Under the pieces are notes generated by a model. The model had not been told where the DNA came from. It saw only the letters and a program-made list of their open reading frames with translations, and did not search any database. The position numbers and the translations under genes were made by a program. From JAVKDP01 sp040222185 (GTDB taxonomy: Bacteria; Bacteroidota; Rhodothermia; Balneolales; Balneolaceae): a stretch of DNA of 41,083 bases. Every line of letters starts with the position of its first letter. Position 1 is the stretch's first letter. Of this stretch, positions 32,138 to 40,492 are shown in pieces. The DNA lies in the NCBI GenBank assembly GCA_040222185.1, contig JAVKDP010000027.1, positions 1 through 41,083 on the forward strand. Reading direction: 5' to 3'.

Positions 32138-33937
32138 GTGCAAAGTTACGTAAAAACATTGAAAAAGGCTCCTGATTTGAACCTACTGACTTACAAACGA
32201 ATTTTTGCTACGCTCCTGGTTTTACTGGTAGCTATCCCTGTTTTAGCACAAAATTCCAACCCGCTTCTCCAGGTTAATGAGGCTTACTCTGCTGGTGAAA
32301 TAGATATCAACCAGGCTATTATTAAGCAGATTGAAATTCTGAGACATAGCAAGCATTCTCATGATCATACTGAAAGTTCAGGCCATATAAAGTGCGCCAC
32401 ACCGGTATTGATGATGGCTAACAGGCATAAAGATGAGCTCACTGATGAAACTCAGCGGATGGTTGACAGCTTTTTTTCTACTCAACCGAAGTTTAAACTA
32501 TCACAAGATTATGTTTCTGAAAGCGGAAAATTCAGGCTTTCATTTGAAACTGTAGGCTCTGATGCCGTTCCATCAGCAGATAATAACGGAAACGCAATCC
32601 CTGACTATATCGAATGGGCGGCTGAGGCGGCTGATTCATCGTACCGTCATGAAATAGAGACTTTGGGATTCACAGACCCGATACCGCCAGGACAAACTTA
32701 TAACATATCATTTGAAAACCTTGGAGGTGCTTATGGGTTTGCCACTACTGATGGTACTCAACCTGCTGGCACAAGAATAGTAATTGAAAATGATTTTGTT
32801 GGTTTCCCGGAAAACACAGACCCAGAAGGCAACCAAAAAGGGGCCCTTAAAGTTACTATAGCTCATGAATTTAAACATGCCATACAGTATGCAATGAACA
32901 ATTGGTCTGGTGAGTCTGATAGTTGGGCTGAAATGGACGCCACCTTAATGGAAGAAGTGGTATATGACAATGTGAATGACTACTACAATTACATTGCCGG
33001 CTTTGGTGGCGATTTATTTTCTTCGCCTACTTCTTCCCTGATCCCGGGTTCTTATGAGGATATTACCTGGGCACTATACTTTCATGAACGTTATGGTGAA
33101 CAAATATGGCCCGATATCTGGACAAGAATTGAAGCAAATCCTTCGATCAGTCTTTTAGATGCAGTAAGCGCTGAGATGACAAATATTGGAACAACATTCC
33201 AGGAAGCAGCAATTGAATCTTATGTGTGGCATTTCGCATCAGGCAGTACTAACTCCGCGTCTTCGTTCGGGTTTGAAGAAAGAGAAGTTTATCCATCTCC
33301 AACAATCAGACGAAATTTCACGGAATTACAGTCTGAGATGAGTGATACCTTTGTAAATACCAGGTTTTCAGCAAGCTATTTTGTTATGGACCCAACAAAT
33401 TCCTCTGACGGACTTGTAAAGTTCGATTATCAAACCTCATCTGCTGATGTGCAGATTGGCATTATTGTGTATAAATCAGATCAAACAGTTGAGACCCAGT
33501 ATATAACCTCACCCATCAGTGGAGCTACCCAAACCATAAATACGGACTGGAAATGGAACGAGATTGACCGAATTGGCTTAGTGTTTGTAAACACAAGTAC
33601 AACTGTGCCTTCCAACTTTTCATTTGCTCTCGCCGATTATTTTATCAATGGCATCGATACACTTGATGTTCCCTCAGCTATTGAGCTTTCTCAAAACTTC
33701 CCTAACCCTTTCAACCCTAGTACGATGATCCAGCTAACGCTGCCATCTTCGCAAGAGCTTTCCCTGAAAGTGTATGATTACCAGGGAAGGCTTGTACAAA
33801 CTCTTTTTGAAGGCACTCTAAACAGAGGCTTTCATAATGTTCCGTTTGATGCCTCTAATCTCGCATCCGGGATTTATTTCTATACCCTTGTAAGCGAGCA
33901 GGGAACTCAAACGAAAAAAATGACGCTGCTCAAGTAG
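32138..33937 (+). CDS. Secreted zinc metalloprotease-like protein with T9SS sorting domain
   Basis: The protein has a signal peptide (hydrophobic FATLLVLLVAIPVLAQ) followed by a zincin-like domain with HEFKH at residues 243-247 and acidic SWAEMDATLMEE about 20 residues later, the pattern of an HExxH metallopeptidase. The C-terminus (about residues 515-599) is a type A T9SS sorting domain: ELSQNFPNPFNPST, LKVYDYQGRLV, and LASGIYFYTL, ending KKMTLLK. The protein is therefore exported by Sec, then by type IX secretion, and probably attached to the cell surface or released. The frame starts with GTG 32138; a TTG at 32174 would give a shorter, more usual signal peptide. Substrate is unknown; regulation by PorX is plausible. 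Confidence 0.82.
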   Translation: MQSYVKTLKKAPDLNLLTYKRIFATLLVLLVAIPVLAQNSNPLLQVNEAYSAGEIDINQAIIKQIEILRHSKHSHDHTESSGHIKCATPVLMMANRHKDELTDETQRMVDSFFSTQPKFKLSQDYVSESGKFRLSFETVGSDAVPSADNNGNAIPDYIEWAAEAADSSYRHEIETLGFTDPIPPGQTYNISFENLGGAYGFATTDGTQPAGTRIVIENDFVGFPENTDPEGNQKGALKVTIAHEFKHAIQYAMNNWSGESDSWAEMDATLMEEVVYDNVNDYYNYIAGFGGDLFSSPTSSLIPGSYEDITWALYFHERYGEQIWPDIWTRIEANPSISLLDAVSAEMTNIGTTFQEAAIESYVWHFASGSTNSASSFGFEEREVYPSPTIRRNFTELQSEMSDTFVNTRFSASYFVMDPTNSSDGLVKFDYQTSSADVQIGIIVYKSDQTVETQYITSPISGATQTINTDWKWNEIDRIGLVFVNTSTTVPSNFSFALADYFINGIDTLDVPSAIELSQNFPNPFNPSTMIQLTLPSSQELSLKVYDYQGRLVQTLFEGTLNRGFHNVPFDASNLASGIYFYTLVSEQGTQTKKMTLLK

Positions 33938-33943
33938 CATCAC

Positions 33944-34933
33944 CTATAAAGCGCCGGTTTCTTTTAGTTGCTCAAAAGGAGAAGTAAGACTCTTGCAGCT
34001 GAACGAGGTAAGGGAAAGCATTCTTAGCATCTTGATTTCCATAGCTGGAGCTTTAAGGTTTTTCCATCCTAAATAGCCCTCTTCAAACCTGAAGTTACCC
34101 GGGTCATCATCTTCCAGGATTTCTACGGTTTCTTCAATGTCTAAATCCTGTGTGTAGGCGAGTACTCCCGACACAAAAAGATTAATAAAACCATGTACCT
34201 GTGTTTTTGTAGTAGAGCTTACCGTAGGAAATGATTCATTCACTCCACCCGAAAACTTAACTGCCACATTTCCATCCCGAGCATACAACATTACATCAGC
34301 TAAAAATCTTGTGCTGGGTACAGAGGCTTTTCCATTATCACCGCAATTTATCTTTAAACCCGAAAACAAATAGTTATTAATTTTCCTTTTCAAGATAGAG
34401 CGGTTATGAACTGCTATTACTTTTGTAATCTTCTTTACAAGCTCAGGATCTAATGCCTCACCAGGTACTTCGAAATACACACGATGTGGAAGCAGTTTGG
34501 AGTTAGCCGCATTTATTACCACCGCTTCCAGTGCCTTTATAAGCTCTTCAACATTCAGGTTTTCTACACTATCGGTAGGTAGTTTTAATTCCAACGTATT
34601 TGTCCGAACATCACCGGGAAATGCTGAGTGAACAGAAAGAATTTCATGCTGGATAGATCGCATTACATTTTTAAAATCATCCAATGTGCTGGTTTCAGGT
34701 CCTCTGGTACAGATGCTTAATGGCCCGGGCAACTCTTTCTTCCGATCAGAAAAGGCACCCAGTTTTGGAATCTCATTATGTGGAATAACAAGCTTTGATA
34801 TAAGCTCAGCATACTCTGAATTTACTCCGTTCACATAATTGCGAAGCGTGGTTCTCAATCCCGGCTCTTCTGATAAAAAAAAACCTGAATAGTCAATCGA
34901 CTGGAATAAGAGTTGCTCTAAAGACTTAATCAT
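33944..34933 (-). CDS. Conserved protein of unknown function, TIM-barrel-like pattern
   Basis: The 329-aa soluble protein lacks a signal peptide and membrane helices. The order GLKINCGDNGKASVPS, FLADVMLYA, VAVKFSGGVNESFP, QVHGFINLFVSGVLA, and a C-terminal FSCKSLTSPFEQL matches the layout of a widespread uncharacterised family. Its usual versions read roughly K-I-R-T-G-G, F-K-A-T-A-G-L-H-H, H-G-F-L-N-V-F and F-G-S-C-S-F-x-E-P. Compared with those, the Arg-Thr and His-His positions are altered here. No activity is known to me. It follows hemW on the same strand with 85 bases between, and converges with the T9SS protease gene (6 bases between stops). Confidence 0.6.
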   Translation of the reverse strand: MIKSLEQLLFQSIDYSGFFLSEEPGLRTTLRNYVNGVNSEYAELISKLVIPHNEIPKLGAFSDRKKELPGPLSICTRGPETSTLDDFKNVMRSIQHEILSVHSAFPGDVRTNTLELKLPTDSVENLNVEELIKALEAVVINAANSKLLPHRVYFEVPGEALDPELVKKITKVIAVHNRSILKRKINNYLFSGLKINCGDNGKASVPSTRFLADVMLYARDGNVAVKFSGGVNESFPTVSSTTKTQVHGFINLFVSGVLAYTQDLDIEETVEILEDDDPGNFRFEEGYLGWKNLKAPAMEIKMLRMLSLTSFSCKSLTSPFEQLKETGAL

Positions 34934-35018
34934 AGTGCCTTATAATAACTATCATAACTCATTTGAAAAACTCTATTATACCTTTATGTATTAGAATTTT
35001 TTAGAGCAGAAAAAATTA

Positions 35019-36155
35019 TCAGGTTATCAAATCCAGTACGATGGCATCTGATATTTTTAAGCCTTCTTTTGTGAGAGAAACACCTTCTTTTGTCATCACT
35101 AGCTTCCCTTCTTTCTCTTTGTGCGACAAGTAATTCATGTGCTTTTCACTGAATGTAAATTCGTATCGCTTCTTGAGCGTATCGAAGTTAAGCCCAGCCG
35201 TAGTTCGCAACGAGAGCATTATTCGCTCTTCAGCCAACGACTTTAAATCAAGGTGCTCCAACTCATGTTGTTGTCTCCAACCCTCACTTAAATACTCTTT
35301 CAAATCCGGTTTAGTATTCCATCTCTGAGCGGAAGATCTGTCCTCACCCCACCAAAAAGAATGAGCTCCCGGTCCAAAACCAAGATAATTTTTGTGTGCC
35401 CAGTAAGCCGAGTTATGAACGGCTTCGAAACCCTGTTTTGCAAAGTTACTGACCTCATATTGGAGAATGCCAGCTTCGCCAAGCCTGCTTTCAACTGTAT
35501 CAAAATGCTGGGCTACGACATCATCTTCTGGTGGAACCAACCTGCCCAGCTCAAATTGTTTTCCCAAACGTGTCTTGGGTTCAATGGTTAGTGAATAAGC
35601 AGAAACATGAGGCGGGTTAAATGAGAGCAGTATATCAAGATCCTTCTCCAGCATCTCCAGGGCCTGGTTAGGGTTTCCATAAATCAAATCGACTGTAAAA
35701 GAATCCAAATGCGAAGAACTCAAAGCTTCCATACAGGCCAGTGCCTCCTCTCTTGAGTGCACCCGATTCATGAATTTGAGCAGGCTCTCATCAAATGTCT
35801 GAACTCCCATGCTCGCTCTTGTTACACCGATACTATTCAGATCTTCCAGGTAGGACTTCGAAACATCATCCGGGTTCATTTCCAGTGTCACTTCTTTAAG
35901 ATCCAGGGTAAATACTTCCTCAATAGCCTGTAAAATATATTCTACCTGCTTTAGTGAAAGTAAAGAGGGGGTCCCGCCTCCCAGGTAAATCGTCTGGATC
36001 TTCTCCTGGACGAATCGTGTATCATTTTTAGTGCGGATTTCCTCAACAAGCTGATCTACAAATCGTTGCTTTTCCTGCTGGCGGGTTACGAAATAGAAAT
36101 CGCAATACGAACAGGCTTGTTTACAAAAAGGAATATGGAGGTATAACCCGCTCAT
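35019..36155 (-). CDS. hemW: HemW-type radical SAM heme chaperone
   Basis: The 378-aa radical-SAM protein has the 4Fe-4S motif CKQACSYC (CxxxCxxC) near residue 10 in HIPFCKQACSYCDFYF, followed by YLGGGTPSLL, SMGVQTFDE and DLIYGNP. The C-terminal HemN-like domain has the heme chaperone pattern with FGPGAHSF. The length and CxxxCxxC ending in Asp-Phe-Tyr suit HemW, a heme-trafficking protein, better than HemN, the oxygen-independent coproporphyrinogen III dehydrogenase. It is 26 bases downstream of the carbonic-anhydrase-like gene on the same strand. Confidence 0.9.
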   Translation of the reverse strand: MSGLYLHIPFCKQACSYCDFYFVTRQQEKQRFVDQLVEEIRTKNDTRFVQEKIQTIYLGGGTPSLLSLKQVEYILQAIEEVFTLDLKEVTLEMNPDDVSKSYLEDLNSIGVTRASMGVQTFDESLLKFMNRVHSREEALACMEALSSSHLDSFTVDLIYGNPNQALEMLEKDLDILLSFNPPHVSAYSLTIEPKTRLGKQFELGRLVPPEDDVVAQHFDTVESRLGEAGILQYEVSNFAKQGFEAVHNSAYWAHKNYLGFGPGAHSFWWGEDRSSAQRWNTKPDLKEYLSEGWRQQHELEHLDLKSLAEERIMLSLRTTAGLNFDTLKKRYEFTFSEKHMNYLSHKEKEGKLVMTKEGVSLTKEGLKISDAIVLDLIT

Positions 36156-36181
36156 TAATTACCGTTCGGTGTTGAGGAGAA

Positions 36182-36727
36182 TTATTCCTGGTTGTAAAAA
36201 GGATTCGTCTCGTAGTGGTCTTTCCCGGTGTAAGCGCGGGAGTATTTCACATAATTCTGTGAGTATTTCCTGATAGACTCGATTTCCACACCCGATAATT
36301 CCCGGGCGGCTTTTGCAGGTGAGCCCATGTACAGGTAGCCACTCTTCAATGTCTTATTTGGGGGCACAAGGGTTCCTGCTGCTACAATCACATCAGACTC
36401 AATTACTGCCTGGTCTAGAATCGTTGCATTTATACCGATCAAAACCCGGTCGTGGACAGTGCAGCCGTGAACAACTGCTCCATGACCAATAGTTACTTCA
36501 TCTCCAATAAGTGTAGGCCCGGTTTGGTTCATCACATGAATGCACACATTGTCCTGCACATTGCTCCGATCGCCGACTTTGATCCAGTTTACATCTCCGC
36601 GAATGGTGACATTAAACCAAACACTGCTTTCCTCACCAATGGTGACATCACCGATTAAATCTGCGCTTTCCACTACATAAGCAGATTCGGCGATAGTTGG
36701 AGACTTTCCTAAAAACTCTGATATCAT
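36182..36727 (-). CDS. Gamma-carbonic-anhydrase-like hexapeptide-repeat protein
   Basis: The 181-aa protein is a left-handed beta-helix with repeated (I/V)GxxV hexapeptides, from ESADLIGDVTIGEESSVW to VIVAAGTLVPPNK. Three His ligands characteristic of the gamma class are present: one in NVCIHVM and two in GHGAVVHG. It therefore belongs to the gamma-CA/YrdA/PaaY family. True carbonic anhydrase activity is not certain because many members are inactive or act on CoA-linked substrates. Its ATG overlaps the stop of the DUF3667 gene by four bases and hemW follows, so the three are co-transcribed. Confidence 0.88.
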   Translation of the reverse strand: MISEFLGKSPTIAESAYVVESADLIGDVTIGEESSVWFNVTIRGDVNWIKVGDRSNVQDNVCIHVMNQTGPTLIGDEVTIGHGAVVHGCTVHDRVLIGINATILDQAVIESDVIVAAGTLVPPNKTLKSGYLYMGSPAKAARELSGVEIESIRKYSQNYVKYSRAYTGKDHYETNPFYNQE

Positions 36728-37491
36728 GACTTAAATAAAAGTAGAATTGAAAACCCGGCGAAACCCAGTGTTAAAAAATACAATAAAATTATGCCGAAAG
36801 CCTTCGCAAAAGCTCCTCCCCATGAACTTTCAAATACTCTCCTTAACCCTATAATCAGGTATCCAAAAGTCAGTAACTGGGAAGCGGAGCTTAATATAAA
36901 AATGGGATAGTACAACGGGTCAGAAAAATCTTCCGGTACGAAGTTTTGCAGGTACACCGTCAATAACTCGATGCACAGCAGAACAAACCAGATAGAATGT
37001 ATGTGCATCGCAAAAATCAGATATTCGACATAGAAAGCCTTCCGTTTCCTGTAAAACAGCTGGATCAGCAGAGCCATGTAGGGCACCATAAAAAACAGGG
37101 CAAACTGAATCTTTTCTGCGATCTCAGACATCCCGGTTGTTTCCTCACCGAAGTTGATAAAAAATACCTGGTTCGAATCCGAAAGCGCAGCCAGCAAAAA
37201 GTAAATGAAACTGATGGAGATGTATATCCTTAAAGGAGGAAGATAGGAAGCGCGGTTCCCTTCAATATAATCTTTGGTGACTTTCCCGGGCTTCAGGAAA
37301 AGATCCTTCAATGTTTTAAATACCCGGTTATCAACATTGAATAAAGTCTCCACAGAATCTTCCAGGTAAATTCTGAGTGGCAGTTTGGTAGGCTGAAACT
37401 TCTGCCCGCAATTAGAACAGTATTTCCCCGAAACCTGTGTTTCACAATTGAGACAAGCCCCTTCCCCTCCGATAAAATCTGCTTTATCCAT
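36724..37491 (-). CDS. DUF3667-type membrane protein with N-terminal zinc ribbon
   Basis: The 255-aa protein starts with a zinc ribbon (CLNCETQVSGKYCSNCGQ: two CxxC pairs), then LRIYLEDSVETLFNVDNRVFKTLKDLFLKPGKV and YIEGNRASYLPPLRIY, which are the hallmarks of DUF3667. Three to five membrane segments follow (from about residue 90). The family is common in Bacteroidota and uncharacterised. It is the first gene of the minus-strand run with the gamma-CA-like gene and hemW. A role in membrane metal or protein handling is only speculation. Confidence 0.8.
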   Translation of the reverse strand: MDKADFIGGEGACLNCETQVSGKYCSNCGQKFQPTKLPLRIYLEDSVETLFNVDNRVFKTLKDLFLKPGKVTKDYIEGNRASYLPPLRIYISISFIYFLLAALSDSNQVFFINFGEETTGMSEIAEKIQFALFFMVPYMALLIQLFYRKRKAFYVEYLIFAMHIHSIWFVLLCIELLTVYLQNFVPEDFSDPLYYPIFILSSASQLLTFGYLIIGLRRVFESSWGGAFAKAFGIILLYFLTLGFAGFSILLLFKS

Positions 37492-37614
37492 AGCCGAAAA
37501 TAAAAAAGGAAAAGAACTAAAGGAAAGACTTATTTAAACAGGGCATAATAGGCGTTGCCATTCGGGCTTTACTTTCATTTATTCATTTTGCTTTATTTAT
37601 AAAGACAATAAAAT

Positions 37615-38031
37615 ATGATAGAAATAGAATTTGAAAACCCGAACTACAAAGTATGTGAATGTTGTGGTAGTGAGTCAGTATCACTAACACGGTTTGTATC
37701 TATGGATGGAGATGCGCACGCTGTCTATTATTGTCAATACACAATTGGGCATGAAAACAAGGTCGTAAATGGAATAGTTAGTCTGGGAAAATGGTGGGAA
37801 GGATCAACGCCATCTGATAGAGTAGCCTTTCCATTCCGAATCTGGATGAATGAAGATAGATATCAAGTAGGATTAATGGATAAATCAGAATGTCAATGGG
37901 CACATACTGAACTGCTAGGGACTATACTAGATAGAAAAGAAGCATTAAACCATAAGTGGATAAAAGAGGCGTTCCACATCACTGATCATATAGTAATGGA
38001 CGATAGAATGATAATCGAATATTTTAAATAA
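37615..38031 (+). CDS. Small uncharacterised protein with CxCC motif (138 aa)
   Basis: A soluble 138-aa protein with CECCGSESVSLTRFV near the N-terminus, DAHAVYYCQYT, a middle LGKWWEG and AFPFRIW, and the C-terminal ITDHIVMDDRMIIEYF. The same pattern occurs in a widespread group of hypothetical proteins with no known function. The Cys cluster could bind a metal. The gene begins an A+T-rich run of small plus-strand genes with very short gaps (10 bases to the next). Small immunity proteins of polymorphic toxins have a similar size and setting, but no toxin gene is visible, so immunity is only a possibility. Confidence 0.65.
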   Translation: MIEIEFENPNYKVCECCGSESVSLTRFVSMDGDAHAVYYCQYTIGHENKVVNGIVSLGKWWEGSTPSDRVAFPFRIWMNEDRYQVGLMDKSECQWAHTELLGTILDRKEALNHKWIKEAFHITDHIVMDDRMIIEYFK

Positions 38032-38041
38032 GTAACACTAG

Positions 38042-38518
38042 ATGGCATCATTTTTAGGATTTGGAAAAAATCAAACTAGTAAACCAGAACTCCCAAATGA
38101 AGAGAAGGGAATAATTGGAAAGTATTATGAAAATGAGCTTCCAGTAATAGTAAAATTTATCAACGAATTACCAAGTGATTCTATTAGAGAAAAATTTCCT
38201 TTATTGACTGTTATATCCTGGAAATATAATGGTGAAACTAATAATGGAATGCCTCTTGAAGAAGTAAATAATAAAATGATTGTACTTGAAGATGCAATTG
38301 AAGATACCATAGATTCATTCAATCAGTATCAACATGCATATAGCCGAACTGGAAATAATCTAAAGGAACTTGTTTATTACTGTGGCTCTCAAAATGAGTT
38401 TATGAACTTACTTAATAAGACACTTGCAAACCATGAACGGTATCCAATTGAAATAAAGTTCTACAAAGATCCGGAATGGAGCGAATTCAAAAAATTGATA
38501 GAAGATTTTAAAAGGTAA
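38042..38518 (+). CDS. DUF695-like protein
   Basis: The 158-aa acidic protein has no signal peptide. Its middle and end match the DUF695 pattern: YQHAYSRTGNNLKELVYYC, ALANHERYP-like TLANHERYPIEI and the final FYKDPEWSEFK. DUF695 members are found in many bacteria and their role is unknown, though some are near toxin or RNase-inhibitor genes. It lies 10 bases after the previous gene and 2 bases before the next, so the three are co-translated. Codons are visibly A/T-rich compared with hut or secA. Confidence 0.68.
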   Translation: MASFLGFGKNQTSKPELPNEEKGIIGKYYENELPVIVKFINELPSDSIREKFPLLTVISWKYNGETNNGMPLEEVNNKMIVLEDAIEDTIDSFNQYQHAYSRTGNNLKELVYYCGSQNEFMNLLNKTLANHERYPIEIKFYKDPEWSEFKKLIEDFKR

Positions 38519-38520
38519 TT

Positions 38521-39129
38521 ATGGGAATATCATCACTATTTGGTTTTAAAAATAATTCGATACCAAAAAACCCGTCTTTTGAAGAACAGATTCAAATATT
38601 CGAACTACTAGGCTTTGAACTAAATGCTGGAGTCAATAAATCTGATATCAAGCAATGGAACGAGCAAGACTTTCTTGATGAACCGTTTTCATTAATGTAT
38701 ATGACTTTAGGACAAACGATTGAACGAGAACCATGGGTGCCATTGACTGATAAATGCTGGGACTTTGACACTGAAGCAATAGAAGATCATGGTTCATATA
38801 TTGCCATTATTAAAAATCTGGAACGGATTACAAGGGGGGAGTTGGTGTTTGAAAACGTTAACGACTATGTAGATATAGAAGAAGAAAGAGCTTGGGTTTC
38901 ATTCCGCTTTGGCGGGCAAGATTATAGATGGGATTTAAAAATAGATGATGACTGGGTTGATACTAGTTTATTTTCAAAAATTGTTGAATTAACGAAAAAA
39001 GTAAACTCAATAGGTAGATATACATATTTCGATACAGGTGGGCAAAATGCGGTTATTGGATTTGAAAATGCAAGAAGCTTAAAGGATATTAGAAACAAAA
39101 CAGGATTGAAAGTGGTGTGGTTGAGCTAA
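38521..39129 (+). CDS. Uncharacterised acidic protein, immunity-like pattern (202 aa)
   Basis: A 202-aa soluble, acidic protein. Its pattern (FEEQIQIFELLGFELNAGV, EPWVPLTDKCWDFDTEAIEDHG, RAWVSFRFGG, DDDWVDTSLF, and TYFDTGGQNAVIGF) recurs in a group of bacterial proteins without known function. A short N-terminal GISSLFGFKNN stretch resembles the start of the preceding DUF695-like protein (ASFLGFGKN), suggesting shared origin or shared leader reuse. It follows 2 bases after that gene. An immunity role is plausible from size and acidity but unproven. The end is 26 bases before the peptidase ATG at 39156. Confidence 0.62.
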   Translation: MGISSLFGFKNNSIPKNPSFEEQIQIFELLGFELNAGVNKSDIKQWNEQDFLDEPFSLMYMTLGQTIEREPWVPLTDKCWDFDTEAIEDHGSYIAIIKNLERITRGELVFENVNDYVDIEEERAWVSFRFGGQDYRWDLKIDDDWVDTSLFSKIVELTKKVNSIGRYTYFDTGGQNAVIGFENARSLKDIRNKTGLKVVWLS

Positions 39130-39155
39130 TAAGCCCTCATTACTGGAGATCAATT

Positions 39156-40445
39156 ATGCGCCAACACATAAAACTCATCCTTGTTCTGGCTTGGAGCCTA
39201 CTCTTTGTAACTGAATCATACTCCCAGGAAACTGAACCTGATGTTCAAAGCTATGAGTTAACGATTGAGCCCGATATACAAAAGGGATATATAGAAGGAA
39301 CTGTTCTAATTCACTTTGAGGTACTCAAAGGTGCAACTTCTGTCATGTTTAACTCTGGTGATCTTGTTGTAGATAAGGTTAGGGGATCAAGTGTGGAGTC
39401 TTTTATTACTAAAGATTCAGAACTGGTCATTCAACTCTTCCCCCAACAAGAAACAGAACACGAAATAATAATCGCCTATCACGGAAATCCTAATCGGGGG
39501 CTTCTGTTTGATAAGGACTTGAACCAGGCCCATACTGTTTATTTTACTGACCACTGGATGGTGTCCAATAACGAACCAGGCGACCGGGCCACTTTTTCGA
39601 TTAATCTTATCCTCCCAAAAGGCGTGGAATCTGTTGCCAGTGGTACTTTAACCGGGATTAAAGAAAGAGGAGAAAAGGTGGTCTATAAATGGAACCAGGA
39701 GTATGAGACTCCATCGTATACCTACGGCTTCGTGATCGGGACCTTCAACAAAGTAACCGAGCTGGCGGATGATATAGCATTGCATTATTACTCCTCCGAA
39801 TTAGATGAGACCAGACTACAGAAAGTGTTTGAGGAAACTCCTGACATTCTGAGTTTCCTTGAAGAGAAATCCGGTATTGAGTATGTCCAGAACTCCTACT
39901 CCCAGGTTCTTATTGGAAACAATTACCAGGAAATGTCGGGCTTGTCTGTTTTGAGTGCTTCGTATCCTGGTTTTGTGTTTAAGGATAGTTCTGAAATCCA
40001 TCTTACCACTCATGAGCTGGCCCATCAATGGTGGGGCAACATGATTACTTGTGAGACCTTTGGACATTTTTGGCTGAATGAAGCCTTTGCCGTATACATG
40101 TCTTCAGCATTTAATGAGCATCGGTTTGGCAAGGAGAAATATGACTCTGATATCTCCATCTATAAAAGTATCTATGATGACCTGATCAAAAGGGGTAAGG
40201 ATAAACCGTTGGTGTTCGGGGAATGGGCGCCTTCCAGGGATAACCGGAATGTTATTTATTATAAAGGGGCGTATGTTCTTCACCTGCTCAGGGCAGAACT
40301 TGGTGATGACAACTTCTGGAAAGGCATTAAACTATACACTCAGAATAACTATGGGAAATCTGTGGTGACTAATGATTTCAAACTCGCCATGGAGCAAGCT
40401 TCGAATACAGACTTAAGCAGTTTTTTTGATGAGTGGGTGTATTAA
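39156..40445 (+). CDS. M1-family metallopeptidase-like protein, short, without GxMEN
   Basis: A signal peptide (MRQHIKLILVLAWSLLFVTE, cleavage near YSQ) is followed by an N-terminal beta domain and a thermolysin-like catalytic domain. HELAHQWWG begins at residue 286 and the third zinc ligand is Glu309 in WLNEAFA, the exact HExxH-x18-E spacing of gluzincins. The exopeptidase motif GxMEN is replaced by YQEMSGLS, so the Glu that binds the free amino terminus is missing. The protein stops right after FFDEWVY, where most M1 enzymes continue. ATG 39156 gives a clean signal peptide, whereas ATG 39117 would overlap the upstream gene. Endopeptidase or peptide-binding activity is possible; classical aminopeptidase activity is doubtful. 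Confidence 0.8.
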   Translation: MRQHIKLILVLAWSLLFVTESYSQETEPDVQSYELTIEPDIQKGYIEGTVLIHFEVLKGATSVMFNSGDLVVDKVRGSSVESFITKDSELVIQLFPQQETEHEIIIAYHGNPNRGLLFDKDLNQAHTVYFTDHWMVSNNEPGDRATFSINLILPKGVESVASGTLTGIKERGEKVVYKWNQEYETPSYTYGFVIGTFNKVTELADDIALHYYSSELDETRLQKVFEETPDILSFLEEKSGIEYVQNSYSQVLIGNNYQEMSGLSVLSASYPGFVFKDSSEIHLTTHELAHQWWGNMITCETFGHFWLNEAFAVYMSSAFNEHRFGKEKYDSDISIYKSIYDDLIKRGKDKPLVFGEWAPSRDNRNVIYYKGAYVLHLLRAELGDDNFWKGIKLYTQNNYGKSVVTNDFKLAMEQASNTDLSSFFDEWVY

Positions 40446-40492
40446 ATGAGAAATGGCAATTGATATGCATGACAATAGCTACTATTTGAAGG

